Shown here piece by piece: positions 35,893 to 44,912 of a stretch of DNA of 64,000 bases. The translations under genes were made by a program, and so were the position numbers. The notes beneath the pieces were generated by a model that was not told the origin of the DNA, did not search any database, and worked only from the letters and a program-made list of their open reading frames with translations. Origin of the DNA: an uncultured Bacteroidia bacterium (GTDB taxonomy: Bacteria > Bacteroidota > Bacteroidia > NS11-12g > UBA955); assembly GCA_943788195.1 (NCBI GenBank), contig CALSPH010000001.1:1725884-1789883 (forward strand), read 5' to 3'. Positions within the stretch are counted from its first letter, which is position 1; each line of letters starts with the position of its first letter.

Positions 35893-35996
35893 TGTATACC
35901 GTCAGCAAAAAGTGCACTAATTAGGTTAATTATTTAATATAGAGGTTTTAATAAATTTATAACCTTAAAAGAAATCTAAATGACGAACAAAAAAAG
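35893..35996 (+). mobile_element. IS3 left-end fragment (terminus at 35893), inverted relative to 34836-35020
   Basis: 104 bp from TGTATACCGTCAGC at 35893 to 35996 that match the IS3 left end, in opposite orientation to the fragment at 34836-35020. The two termini face each other across 872 bp containing the endonuclease gene. The element is cut off at a run of A, where recombinase coding sequence begins. Confidence 0.9.
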
Positions 35997-36345
35997 AGAC
36001 ATTAGATAGTCGATTCGCATTTGGAGAGATTGATAATGAATTATACAATCGTTTCATTGGTGCTGTAACATCTGAATTGATAGAAATTGAAGAAAAATTA
36101 GAAGATTTTAAAATAAAAATATCGAACCTAGATAAAAAGGTTTCTGAATTGATCGAATTCAGTAAAAACCTTAGTAATATATGGGTATCTGGAGAATATG
36201 AGACTAAATTATCTGTTCAAAAATTACTATTTCCAGAGGGGATAGTCATAGACCCTGAAGACAGAACATATCGAACCTCAAACCTCAACCCAATATTTGG
36301 GTTAATTCATTCATTTACAGGTGGTAATGATAGTGGAAATAAAAA
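35997..36345 (+). pseudogene. serine site-specific recombinase, C-terminal remnant
   Basis: From the IS3 border the frame reads TLDSRFAFGEIDNELYNRF, IGAVTSELIEIEEKLEDF, then a coiled coil and NLSNIWVSGEYETKLSVQKL, LFPEGIVIDPEDRTYRTSNL and NPIFGLIHSF. This matches the C-terminal end of large serine recombinases of Bacteroidota (coiled coil and 'LQ-L-FPEGI ... RT-N-x-IF-LI' ending). The catalytic and zinc domains are lost. It sits directly before a tRNA-Met, a common integration target, and was probably the integrase of an element now deleted. Confidence 0.7.
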
Positions 36346-36373
36346 ACGGACCGGTAGAAATACCGATCCGTCT
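36340..36373 (-). terminator. terminator downstream of tRNA-Met
   Basis: ACGGACCGGTA (36346-36356) and TACCGATCCGT (36361-36371) form an 11-base stem with one wobble/mismatch, followed on the minus strand by a T run. It belongs to the foreign 3' half of the tRNA-Met locus. Confidence 0.8.
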
Positions 36374-36378
36374 TGTGT

Positions 36379-36452
36379 AGTAGCGGGAAGGACTCGAACT
36401 GCCGACCTTAGGGTTATGAATCCTGCGCTCTAACCATCTGAGCTACCTCGCC
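36379..36452 (-). tRNA. tRNA-Met (CAT), 3' end mismatched, probably chimeric
   Basis: The 5' half is that of an elongator tRNA-Met: GGCGAGG-TA-GCTC AGATGGTTA GAGC-G-CAGGA-TTCATAA-CCCTA with anticodon CAT. The 3' half does not fit: the T-stem GGCAG faces CCTTC and the acceptor strand GGCGAGG faces CCGCTAC, with only 3 and 4 of the pairs possible. The final 12 bases therefore seem to come from another tRNA gene, whose acceptor would start GTAGCGG. It may be non-functional. A serine-recombinase remnant lies next to the junction. Confidence 0.7.
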
Positions 36453-36500
36453 ATAAAGGGCTGCAAATATAAATGCTTTTCATTTTTCCGCAACCCTTTT

Positions 36501-37898
36501 TTAAGATAATAAATATTCCTCGCCTACTTCGGGTATCACTGCTTCTACATCATTAAACTGTCCAGTTACAATCTCCTTTAAAGCCCGCATACTGCTTTCA
36601 TCTCCATGCACAAAGAATAATTTTTTCAAATCATTGAGTCCCATACCTTCGTAATAGGTCATCAATCCATCTGTATCTGCATGCGCACTAAATGCATCTG
36701 TTCTGGCTATACTCGCTTTCACATTCTTTTCTTTTTTATTAATCCGTATGGTGGGTAGACCTTCTAATAATTTTGCTCCTAATGTTCCTTCAGCACAATA
36801 CCCTGCGATAAGAATCTTATTGCTGCTTATCTCAACGTTGTTCCGAATATGTTTTTGAATGCGACCACCTTCTAACATACCGGCCGCTGAAACAATTACG
36901 CACGGTTCTTCGGTTTGACTGATATAATCACTTTGTGCAGGTGCACTCAATGTTTTTAAGTTATCAAAGTCAAACAAATCGCCATGCCTGGCATAAAAAT
37001 CTTGGGCATCTTGGTTCAGGTCTTTTAAGCACTCTTTGTAAACTCGTGTACTTCGAATCGCCAGTGGACTATCTGAATAAATGGATAACCATTCGGGGAT
37101 TTTACCTTCGCGATACAATTGATGAAAGCTAAAGAGGATGGCTTGCGTTCTACCCACCGAAAAGGCCGGTATGACCAACTTGCCTCTATTTCGTATGCAC
37201 GTTTCTTCTACGTGCTTTAAAAGGGCCTCTTTCCTGCTTTGCTCAAAGGTATGATACCTGCCGCCATAGGTTGATTCGGATAAAAAATAATCTAAACCCG
37301 GTATGGGCTCTGGGTCTCGCACCAATGCAGAATTATAGTTCCCTAAATCGCCTGAAAACCCAATTCGCTTGGTTTCCCCTTCATCTTTAACGGTTAACTT
37401 TATAGAAGCTGCACCTGGTATGTGCCCCGCATGGTAATATTCGAATTGAATCCCCTTAGCAATTTCAACTTCCTCATGGTAATCAACAATCACTACTTTT
37501 CGCGTAGCCAGTTCAATATGGTTTTCCGCATAAAGCACCTCCGACTTTCTCCCATTTTTTCCCTTCTTTTTTGAATCAGATCGTTGAATATTTAAGGAGT
37601 CACTCCATAAATCATAAATCAATGTGGCAGTGGCTTGTGTACAATATATTTTCCCTTCAAATCCTTGACGTACCAGATTGGGGATATTTCCACTGTGGTC
37701 GATATGCGCATGCGAAAGAATCAAGGCATCGATGGCTGCTGGGTTGAATTTGAAGTTTAAATTGCTTCTCGGATATCCGTTTTCATCCTTTTCATAATCC
37801 AGCCCGCAATCCATCAAAAGATTGAAGCCATTGATATTAAATAAATGCATGCTGCCGGTAACTTGTTTGGCAGCGCCATATGGGGTGTAACTTATCAT
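36501..37898 (-). CDS. MBL-fold beta-CASP metallohydrolase (RNA-processing type)
   Basis: 465 residues. The metallo-beta-lactamase core has the zinc ligands in LILSHAHIDHSGNIP and YHAGHIPGAASI, RIGFSGDLGNY, and the beta-CASP insert follows with VSAAGMLEGGRIQKHI and DAFSAHADTDGLMTYY. The last block is the RMMBL (RNA-metabolising MBL) segment (KKLFFVHGDESSMRAL). Relatives are CPSF73-like and YsgB-type nucleases. A role in RNA decay or processing is likely; substrate is not known. Transcribed away from the damaged tRNA-Met, with 49 bp between the stop and the tRNA's 5' side. Confidence 0.9.
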   Translation of the reverse strand: MISYTPYGAAKQVTGSMHLFNINGFNLLMDCGLDYEKDENGYPRSNLNFKFNPAAIDALILSHAHIDHSGNIPNLVRQGFEGKIYCTQATATLIYDLWSDSLNIQRSDSKKKGKNGRKSEVLYAENHIELATRKVVIVDYHEEVEIAKGIQFEYYHAGHIPGAASIKLTVKDEGETKRIGFSGDLGNYNSALVRDPEPIPGLDYFLSESTYGGRYHTFEQSRKEALLKHVEETCIRNRGKLVIPAFSVGRTQAILFSFHQLYREGKIPEWLSIYSDSPLAIRSTRVYKECLKDLNQDAQDFYARHGDLFDFDNLKTLSAPAQSDYISQTEEPCVIVSAAGMLEGGRIQKHIRNNVEISSNKILIAGYCAEGTLGAKLLEGLPTIRINKKEKNVKASIARTDAFSAHADTDGLMTYYEGMGLNDLKKLFFVHGDESSMRALKEIVTGQFNDVEAVIPEVGEEYLLS

Positions 37899-37974
37899 AA
37901 AAGATTAATGAACAAATGTAAGGCAAGCAAAGCCTGTGCAATGCACAAGTAATGAACCGTGTTTAGTTGCTGGC

Positions 37975-39903
37975 CTATTGAATGATAAGTTTTTGGGTGA
38001 ACATCCCGTGCTCTGTGCTGATATGAGCGACAAACAAGCCTTTTTGGGGTATGTTAAACGTTTGATTGGCAACTACAGTTTGTTGTAGAATTACGCTACC
38101 ATTTATATTATAAAGGGTAATTAATCCACTACTTTTTGATTTCAATGAACCATCAGATGGGTTGGGATAAATCAAGGGCTGATTTGGTCTGTTCAATTTC
38201 TTCACATCCAATTGGTAATAATCATCTGAATCTGCGCATTTAGGAAAAGTTGTCTTTCGTTTATATGCTGGAATCGTTTTCTCAAAGGCATTTAAAGGCT
38301 CACCAAATGGAATGCTATCTTTGGTTAAAAATGTGGTTAACGCCCACCAACCTCCGGTCCTACGTAATACTTCTTCATAAAACTGATGGTCCATAGATAC
38401 GCTGCGCTGTAATGAACTTGTTGTGAACTTGGGTTCATTATTTCCTTTCACCCAGTTTCCATACTGATGATGACCCTTATCCTGTAACACATAGAGTCCT
38501 TTTAGGAAAGCTGTATTGGTAATTTCATTTCCTGTAAAAACTTGGCTGTCGCTTCCGTTTGGAGCAGACATGAATATACCATAGCTCTGCAACCAATTGC
38601 GATGAAAAATATTAAAGGGTCCATTTTTTCCATGCGAATCATCAATCACGATTTGCTGTGCAATATTGGCTTCAAACACATTGGCAAAAGGGTAATTCCC
38701 ATGCAACACGATATCTCCTGCAGCGTCAGAAGGAAAGCTCGATTGCTCCCAGTATGGATCAAAAGAATAATTGGCAAAAATTACATTATTGTTGGCTCCG
38801 CTTTGCAGCAAGATACTGTGACGTAGGTTATGGAGCACATTGTCGACCACGTTGTTTCTACATGAACCCGATTGAAGTACTATACCGTATGCCTTGCCTC
38901 CGCCTCCATAGTTATTGCCAAAGCGAATTAGGTTTCGTTTAAATAATGAATAACTGGTATTTCTAACATCGATGTGAGCAAAATTGCATCCCTTACTCTC
39001 TATTCCTATGATTTCACATGCAGTTGCATTGTCCACGCGTATGTTAGCGGTTTGAGTAGTTGTGGTATCTAGGCGATTTATGGATAAACACTTTACACCA
39101 CTTCCATAGACGGTATTATAAATGAACACTTTGGTACTATCCTTTTTATAATTATTCACCAACCTATAATAGTCGGACCCATCATAGGGGTCATCCAAGT
39201 TAGAGAAGCCATTTGATAATTGATAAAACTGAGTATCGCCTATTATAGGTCCATTATCATAAAGAAAATGCGCAGGGATTTTCTTTATGAAACCTGTTTC
39301 TCTTATATACCCTTTAGCCCAAGTATTATGAATTAAATCATCCTCGTTCTGTTTAACAACGCTGATTGTATAATTCTTATCGTAACGCCAACCTTCTTGG
39401 TATGGATTAATCTCGGCTGTATCTAGAGGTAAATAAAGGTCTCCCTTTCTTACATCTTTCAGAATAGACAAGGTATCAACAGGCTGCATAGATAGTCCTT
39501 CATTTAAAGGACTTATTGAAATACAGGGTTTACCTTCTCCTGTATTACAATTAATAATGGTTTGTCCCACTCCTGCGCCAATCAGATTAACTCCGCTCAT
39601 TAATTTAATGGGTGATTCGATCAAGTAAGTGCCGGATGGTAAAATTAAGTAACCCCGCCTTTCATCACTATCCTTATAAGCTTCACTTGCTAATTGGATA
39701 TAATGATTAATGGTGTCGGATACATCCATACTTCCAGTGGTATCTAGTGATGAGTAAGGAATTCGAGAATAAAAACCAGCTCGTTCAGAATCTACATTCA
39801 TATTCAAATACTGCCCAAATACATATGTATCAGGGATTTTTACCTGAGCGTTTATTGAATAACATAGGCAAATGGTTATGAAAAAAAAGAAAGGCTTTTT
39901 CAC
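37975..39903 (-). CDS. secreted beta-helix (pectate-lyase-3-like) protein with T9SS domain
   Basis: 642 residues. Signal peptide (FFFITICLCYSINAQ); N-terminal pectate-lyase-superfamily pattern DVSDTINHYIQLASEAYKDS, GYLILPSGTYLIESPIKL, MSGVNLIGAGVGQTIINC; a right-handed beta-helix in the middle with repeated N-x-x-x-N turns (GGKAYGIVLQSGSCRNNVVD, NVLHNLRHSILLQSGANNNV); C-terminal T9SS type A domain (PLIYPNPSDGSLKSKSSG...GMFTQKLIIQ). It probably binds or cleaves a polysaccharide at the cell surface; no catalytic residues are assigned. It stands alone, convergent in position with the MBL gene on the same strand. Confidence 0.82.
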   Translation of the reverse strand: MKKPFFFFITICLCYSINAQVKIPDTYVFGQYLNMNVDSERAGFYSRIPYSSLDTTGSMDVSDTINHYIQLASEAYKDSDERRGYLILPSGTYLIESPIKLMSGVNLIGAGVGQTIINCNTGEGKPCISISPLNEGLSMQPVDTLSILKDVRKGDLYLPLDTAEINPYQEGWRYDKNYTISVVKQNEDDLIHNTWAKGYIRETGFIKKIPAHFLYDNGPIIGDTQFYQLSNGFSNLDDPYDGSDYYRLVNNYKKDSTKVFIYNTVYGSGVKCLSINRLDTTTTQTANIRVDNATACEIIGIESKGCNFAHIDVRNTSYSLFKRNLIRFGNNYGGGGKAYGIVLQSGSCRNNVVDNVLHNLRHSILLQSGANNNVIFANYSFDPYWEQSSFPSDAAGDIVLHGNYPFANVFEANIAQQIVIDDSHGKNGPFNIFHRNWLQSYGIFMSAPNGSDSQVFTGNEITNTAFLKGLYVLQDKGHHQYGNWVKGNNEPKFTTSSLQRSVSMDHQFYEEVLRRTGGWWALTTFLTKDSIPFGEPLNAFEKTIPAYKRKTTFPKCADSDDYYQLDVKKLNRPNQPLIYPNPSDGSLKSKSSGLITLYNINGSVILQQTVVANQTFNIPQKGLFVAHISTEHGMFTQKLIIQ

Positions 39904-39974
39904 CTTTCAAATATAATAATTATTGGTATGGATAGGTTATAAATCTTATTCACTTTTAAATGCCATATCTTGGG

Positions 39975-40004
39975 TTGCATAAATTAATTATATTCTTACC
40001 TTTG
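39975..40004 (+). promoter_or_regulatory. Bacteroidota-type promoter of rpsA
   Basis: TTG (39975-39977), 19 bases, then TACCTTTG (39997-40004): the -33/-7 consensus of the Bacteroidota primary sigma factor with ideal spacing, about 40 bp upstream of the start codon. Confidence 0.82.
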
Positions 40005-40028
40005 CAGCCCTTTTAAACAAAAGGGAAA

Positions 40029-40034
40029 AGGAGG
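40029..40034 (+). promoter_or_regulatory. strong Shine-Dalgarno sequence of rpsA
   Basis: AGGAGG lies 8 bases before the TTG start at 40043 and fixes that start. Strong Shine-Dalgarno sequences are rare in this phylum, and few if any other genes in this window show one. Confidence 0.85.
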
Positions 40035-40042
40035 ACAAATAT

Positions 40043-42376
40043 TTGACAACAGAAGAAAACAAAAACGAAATCGAAAAAGAGGAAGTAGTTCCTACAGCAG
40101 AAACTGAAACACGAGACGTTACAGAAACTCCTGAAAACACTACAGAAACCGAAGCTAAAACTGAAGAGCCGGTGGAAGAAAAAACAGAAGTAGAAGCTAC
40201 AGATGAAGTAGTTGAAGCTAAGGCTCCAGCCAAAAAAGCCAAAGAAGAAGCAGAACCTGCTTCAGAAGCACATGACGACTTTGACTGGGACATGGACAAC
40301 GAAGGTTTTACAACCTACGATCCAAAAGAAATGTCTGAGATGAGCAAATTCTATGATCAGACTTTCAATAATCTAGAAGAAAACCAATTAGTAAAAGGAA
40401 CTATCGTTTCTGTCAATGCTAAAGATGTGGTGGTGAATGTTGGATTTAAATCGGATGGAATTGTAGGTACAAGTGAGTTCTCAAATCCAGATGAGTTAAA
40501 AATTGGAGATGAGGTTGAACTATTAGTAGTAAAAAAGGAAGATGACCAAGGTCAGCTTATTCTTTCTAGAAGAAAAGCACGTCAAGAACATGCTTGGAAT
40601 GATATAGTGAAGGCTTTGGATGAAAGTATTACGGTTACTGGACACGTTAAATCAAGAACCAAAGGGGGTCTTGTGGTTGACATTTACGGAATCGACACCT
40701 TCTTACCAGGTTCACAAATTGATATTAAGCCGATCCGTGACTACGATATTTACGTAGGTAAGGATATGGAATTCAAAGTTGTTAAAATCAATGAGCAATT
40801 TAAAAATGTGGTTATATCACATAAAGCGCTAATTGAAGATGACATTGAAGCGCAAAAATCAGAAATCCTATCCAAAATGGAGAAAGGACAAGTACTTGAA
40901 GGTGTTGTGAAAAACATGACCACTTTTGGTGTATTTGTTGATCTTGGTGGAGTGGATGGTTTATTGCACATTACAGATATATCTTGGAGCAGAATTAGTC
41001 ATCCAGAAGAAGTATTGGAGCTGGACCAAAAATTAAACGTGGTTGTTTTGGACTTTGATGATGAAAAGAACAGAATTTCTCTAGGATTGAAACAATTGGA
41101 AGAGCATCCTTGGTCTAAATTAGATGCAAAGGTAAATGAAGGTACTAAAATCAAAGGTAAGGTAGTAACCTTAACTGATTACGGTGCATTTATTGAAGTT
41201 ATTCCTGGTGTTGAAGGATTGGTTCACGTTTCAGAAATGAGCTGGAGTCAACATTTAAGAAACCCATCTGAGTTTATGTCAGTTGGAGAAGAAGTAGATG
41301 CAGTTATTCTTGCACTCGACCGAGAAGAGCACAAAATGTCATTGGGTATCAAGCAATTGGTGCCAGATCCATGGGCTGTAATAGGAGAAACTTTCAAAGT
41401 AGGTACAAAACATACAGGTGTTGTTAAAAACTTAACCAATTACGGTGTGTTTGTAGAACTTCAAGAAGGTGTAGATGGTCTACTTCACGTTTCTGATCTT
41501 TCATGGAACAAAAAAATCAATCACCCTGCAGAATTCGTTAAGAAGGATGAAGAGTTAGAAGTGGTTGTTTTAGATGTTGACATGGAGAACAGAAGGTTAA
41601 GCTTAGGTCATAAACAACTTGAAGAAAACCCTTGGGAAACTTTTGAAACGGTATTTACTATCAACTCTAAACATCAAGCTACCGTTAATGAGGTGAATGA
41701 CAAAGGTTGTGTAGTAACTTTGGATTATGGTGTTGAAGGATTTGTTCCAAAACGTCATACGAAAAAAGAAGACAATTCAAACGTTGTTGTTGATGAAGTG
41801 CTTGAACTTGAAGTAATTGAATTTAGCAAGGAGAACCGAAGAGTTGTTCTTTCTCATACCAACCTTTGGAAAGAAGAAGAAAAACTTAAGGATCAAGAAG
41901 CTGCTAAAACGAAAGTTGCAGGCAAGAAACGTACATCTAAAGCAATCAAGAACATGAATGCAAATGTAGAGCGATCTACACTTGGTGAAATGGGCGGAGG
42001 TTTAGCTGAGCTTAAAGCAATGATGGAGAAGGCTGAAAATGTGGTTGAGCCCAAAGCAGAGAAGAAAGCTGAAAAGAAAGCTGAAAAGAAAGCTGAAAAG
42101 AAAGCTGAACCAAAAGCGGAGAAGAAAGAAGCCAAGAAACCAGCGGCTAAAAAGCCAGCTGCTAAAAAGGGAACTAAATCTGATGGCGATGACTTGAAAG
42201 TGATCAATAAAATTGGTCCAGCAATGGAGAAACGTCTTATTGCATTGGGAATCAGCTCTTTTGCAGACTTAGCTGGATTATCTGATGAGGATATTGCCAA
42301 ACACGAAGAAAAAGATAGCATGACTAGCCTAGAGCAATGGCATGCATGGATTGAAGAAGCAAAAGGCCTCATTTAA
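40043..42376 (+). CDS. rpsA: 30S ribosomal protein S1 with C-terminal helix-hairpin-helix extension
   Basis: 777 residues. An acidic N-terminal extension (residues 1-110, EETKTE-rich) precedes six S1 OB-fold repeats at about residues 115-610: NQLVKGTIVSVNAKDVVVNV, ESITVTGHVKSRTKGGLVVD, GQVLEGVVKNMTTFGVFVDL, GTKIKGKVVTLTDYGAFIEV, GTKHTGVVKNLTNYGVFVEL, NSKHQATVNEVNDKGCVVTL. A Lys/Ala/Glu repeat linker (AEKKAEKKAEKKAEKK) follows, and the end is a helix-hairpin-helix module (DDLKVINKIGPAMEKRLIAL, GISSFADLAGLSDEDIAKHE) not found in standard S1. S1 binds mRNA for translation initiation. The TTG start with strong Shine-Dalgarno and a consensus promoter are clear. A terminator follows. Confidence 0.95.
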   Translation: MTTEENKNEIEKEEVVPTAETETRDVTETPENTTETEAKTEEPVEEKTEVEATDEVVEAKAPAKKAKEEAEPASEAHDDFDWDMDNEGFTTYDPKEMSEMSKFYDQTFNNLEENQLVKGTIVSVNAKDVVVNVGFKSDGIVGTSEFSNPDELKIGDEVELLVVKKEDDQGQLILSRRKARQEHAWNDIVKALDESITVTGHVKSRTKGGLVVDIYGIDTFLPGSQIDIKPIRDYDIYVGKDMEFKVVKINEQFKNVVISHKALIEDDIEAQKSEILSKMEKGQVLEGVVKNMTTFGVFVDLGGVDGLLHITDISWSRISHPEEVLELDQKLNVVVLDFDDEKNRISLGLKQLEEHPWSKLDAKVNEGTKIKGKVVTLTDYGAFIEVIPGVEGLVHVSEMSWSQHLRNPSEFMSVGEEVDAVILALDREEHKMSLGIKQLVPDPWAVIGETFKVGTKHTGVVKNLTNYGVFVELQEGVDGLLHVSDLSWNKKINHPAEFVKKDEELEVVVLDVDMENRRLSLGHKQLEENPWETFETVFTINSKHQATVNEVNDKGCVVTLDYGVEGFVPKRHTKKEDNSNVVVDEVLELEVIEFSKENRRVVLSHTNLWKEEEKLKDQEAAKTKVAGKKRTSKAIKNMNANVERSTLGEMGGGLAELKAMMEKAENVVEPKAEKKAEKKAEKKAEKKAEPKAEKKEAKKPAAKKPAAKKGTKSDGDDLKVINKIGPAMEKRLIALGISSFADLAGLSDEDIAKHEEKDSMTSLEQWHAWIEEAKGLI

Positions 42377-42393
42377 TTCATATAATTAACCCT

Positions 42394-42431
42394 AAAAAAA
42401 GCCATCGGTCTTACGACTGATGGCTTTTTTT
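42394..42431. terminator. bidirectional terminator between rpsA and the next gene
   Basis: GCCATCGGTC and GACTGATGGC (42401-42424) form a 10-base stem with one wobble, with A7 before and T7 after, so it can end transcripts from both sides. Confidence 0.9.
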
Positions 42432-42451
42432 GTTTCTATTCTATTTAGATC

Positions 42452-44773
42452 TTAGAAAAGCGTTATGCCTACTCGTAATCTAAGATTGAAAATTCCATAT
42501 ACCTTATTCCAGTTCTTATGACGATATCCGAAGCTTTTTGTGCTTTCTTGAAATTCAAATATTTTAGGATCTGAGATATCGGTGACTCCCTGATAATTAT
42601 AATCAATCGTTCGGTACCCTGCACCCATTAAATAATAGAAGGCGAAGTAATAGTGCTTCCTGCGGTCTGCAATGCGATAACCCCACTGCAAAGCACCTCC
42701 ATAGCGCGTAACATCTGGGTTAATATCCACAAAGCCCTGGAAATTATCGGATAATCGTGTACCAATGGCCGTATCACGGTTTAGATTGAGCTTGCCATAA
42801 AATCCTTGGAATCCGAAGATCATACCATCACTGATTGGAAAGAGTAAGCTGTAGCTATAGTCCCTCCCATTATTAATCTACCAACTCTTTTTTTCATCAA
42901 TGTCATTATCTCTTGCATAATTACCGAAAATTTGTTTGCTCTTATGCCCATTGTGATTATTCACTCTGAATTGATGAATCGTTTTTCCCAAACGCAGACC
43001 AGCCGCCACGGGGAACGTGTTCCACAGCAAATTTGCAGGATTAGTTGAAATTGCTAACCCAAATGGAGGCCCATAACGTTTTCTTCGATTCTTTTTATCC
43101 CGCTTGGCTTTTTCCTTTGCTGCGATAGCGGCTTGCTCTTTTTTCTCTTTTTCATACTTCTTCACCATATCGTCTTCACCAAGAAATTTGTAATACCTAA
43201 CCAACTTCTCATTGTCCTGTGCCGTTAAGCTTTCTGGATGCTTTTCGATTAATTCAATTGCTTTCCTCAAGTCCATCTTCTCTTTCTGTTGAAGTGCGAT
43301 ATCACCATAAACGAAACCATATTTTTTTGATTCAAAACCATAGTTATACCCTTTTCTAGCCTTCTCCAGGGCTTCTGTTTGAGCTTTTAACACTAATAAG
43401 GCCTCGATGGCTTCTATTTGAACCGCTTCATTTTTGGTTGTTTTGGTCATTATATCTTGAATGGACGCTTTAGCATATGCAATATTATCTAACTTTAGTG
43501 CATCCGAAAAATTTGCAAATTCTTTAGCAGCCTTTGCATTGTAGTATAAATCTAAATCCTTATTGCCCAGCCTTTGATGAGCATAAGCCAAGTAATTAAA
43601 TACATTTTCTCGTGTATCCGGATCGGCACTTCCCGCCTTTTCAAACAGTTTCCCATAAGCTATCATTTTAGTTGCTTCATAATTACTTAAAGCGCTGTAG
43701 TTGCCCTTATTGCCTAAATATTCGATGTTCTTATCTAAAATATTCATATAGTTGGCTTTGTAGTTTTTCTCAATATTATTGATATGCTTCTTTAAACTAT
43801 TTAATGTGGTGGTGCTATAAACGGGCATTAAATAAAAGGCCCATTCGATATAGTTTTCCATTTCAATATTGAGTTTCTTATCGTCATTTTTCAAGATTGC
43901 GTTGTGGTATGAATTCGTGTATTTTTCAATTTTAGATGAAGTGAGGTAATTGCCAAACGAGAGCAAGTTTGCGCTTTTGTAATATAACCCCAAATAGAAT
44001 GCTGCCATGGTATCAATGCCGCGCTTGATTAATCGATTTCTATTTGAATTGTATTCGTTTTGCTGAAATGCATCTTTAGTATATGCCGTTACACGTCTGA
44101 AGTAATTCCAAGAAGCCGTTTTCATTGAAGATTCAGAGCTATATTGACTTTTAAATTTGTTTGCAAGTGTTTCAAACCATAAATCATTTTCATAAATGGT
44201 ACCCGATTGATCGATATACTGCAGTAATCCAATATCTTTTGCAAAAATCAGTGTATAGGCCAATCTTCCCTTTTCATATACCTTAACAATCAGTGAAAAG
44301 TAGTCCATTCCATTTTTCGCTTTTACTTTTTTAAAACTGCTTTTGGACGTTTGGGTTACAAAGCTTGATGTTGGTTTATTGAATTTATGCTCAGTTGTTG
44401 ACCAGGCTTCCTCTGGCATGGAAAACCATGTCTTACTATCCGTGCCTACAAGCGACACAAAATAACTTGTACTCTCTAATTCGTAATGTTTCAGTTCAAT
44501 ATCTTGTCCATTCACAGCAAATAAAAACGCTACGGACTTTTTGTACTCCTTAATGGCAAGCGAATTTTTACTTTCGAAACGAATTGAATTGGTGCGATTA
44601 CCAAAGGTGTCAAACACATTCGTATGGCTCACTTTAAGTATACTTCCAGAGGCATTTTTTAACGTGATTTGATTGTGTAATTTGGGAAAAAGATAATCAT
44701 TGGCTGAGTATGCGGCATGGTTAAATTGGCCCATACAAAACATCAATAATGCAAATAATATGTTGACTTTCAT
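42452..44773 (-). pseudogene. large envelope protein interrupted by an in-frame amber stop
   Basis: The ATG at 44773 opens a frame that runs 631 codons to a TAG at 42878-42880 (DIDEKKSW-stop), then continues in the same frame without any gap for 142 more codons to 42452 (INNGRDYSYSLLFPISDGMI ... IFNLRLRVGITLF). The signal peptide is MKVNILFALLMFCMGQFNHA. The first part is helical and TPR-like, with a basic stretch (KEKAKRDKKNRRKRYGPPFG). The second part consists of alternating strands ending in F, like an outer-membrane beta-barrel. The two parts are best explained as one protein of about 773 residues with a single nonsense change, for example TGG to TAG. The family is unknown. Confidence 0.7.
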
Positions 44774-44862
44774 AGCGTTAGGTAAATTGATTCATTCAAA
44801 TTAAACGAAATAATTACAAGAATGCAATACGTACTACTACTTATTTAGGTGACCAATATCCA

Positions 44863-44893
44863 TTGAAAAATTCACTTTTTTTGACTACTTTTG
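44863..44893 (+). promoter_or_regulatory. Bacteroidota-type promoter of the leucine dehydrogenase gene
   Basis: TTG (44863-44865), 20 bases, TACTTTTG (44886-44893): matches the -33/-7 consensus of the phylum, 20 bp before the start codon. Confidence 0.78.
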
Positions 44894-44912
44894 CACCTCA
44901 AAATTCAAGCAT

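Noticed and set aside
41893..42372. 159-codon frame on minus opposite the end of rpsA
   Set aside because: Low-complexity mirror image of the Lys/Ala repeat and HhH codons of S1.
42452..44773. Genetic code with TAG read as an amino acid
   Set aside because: Other genes in the window (for example the leucine dehydrogenase, IS3 orfA) end at TAG, so one internal TAG is better explained by mutation or error.
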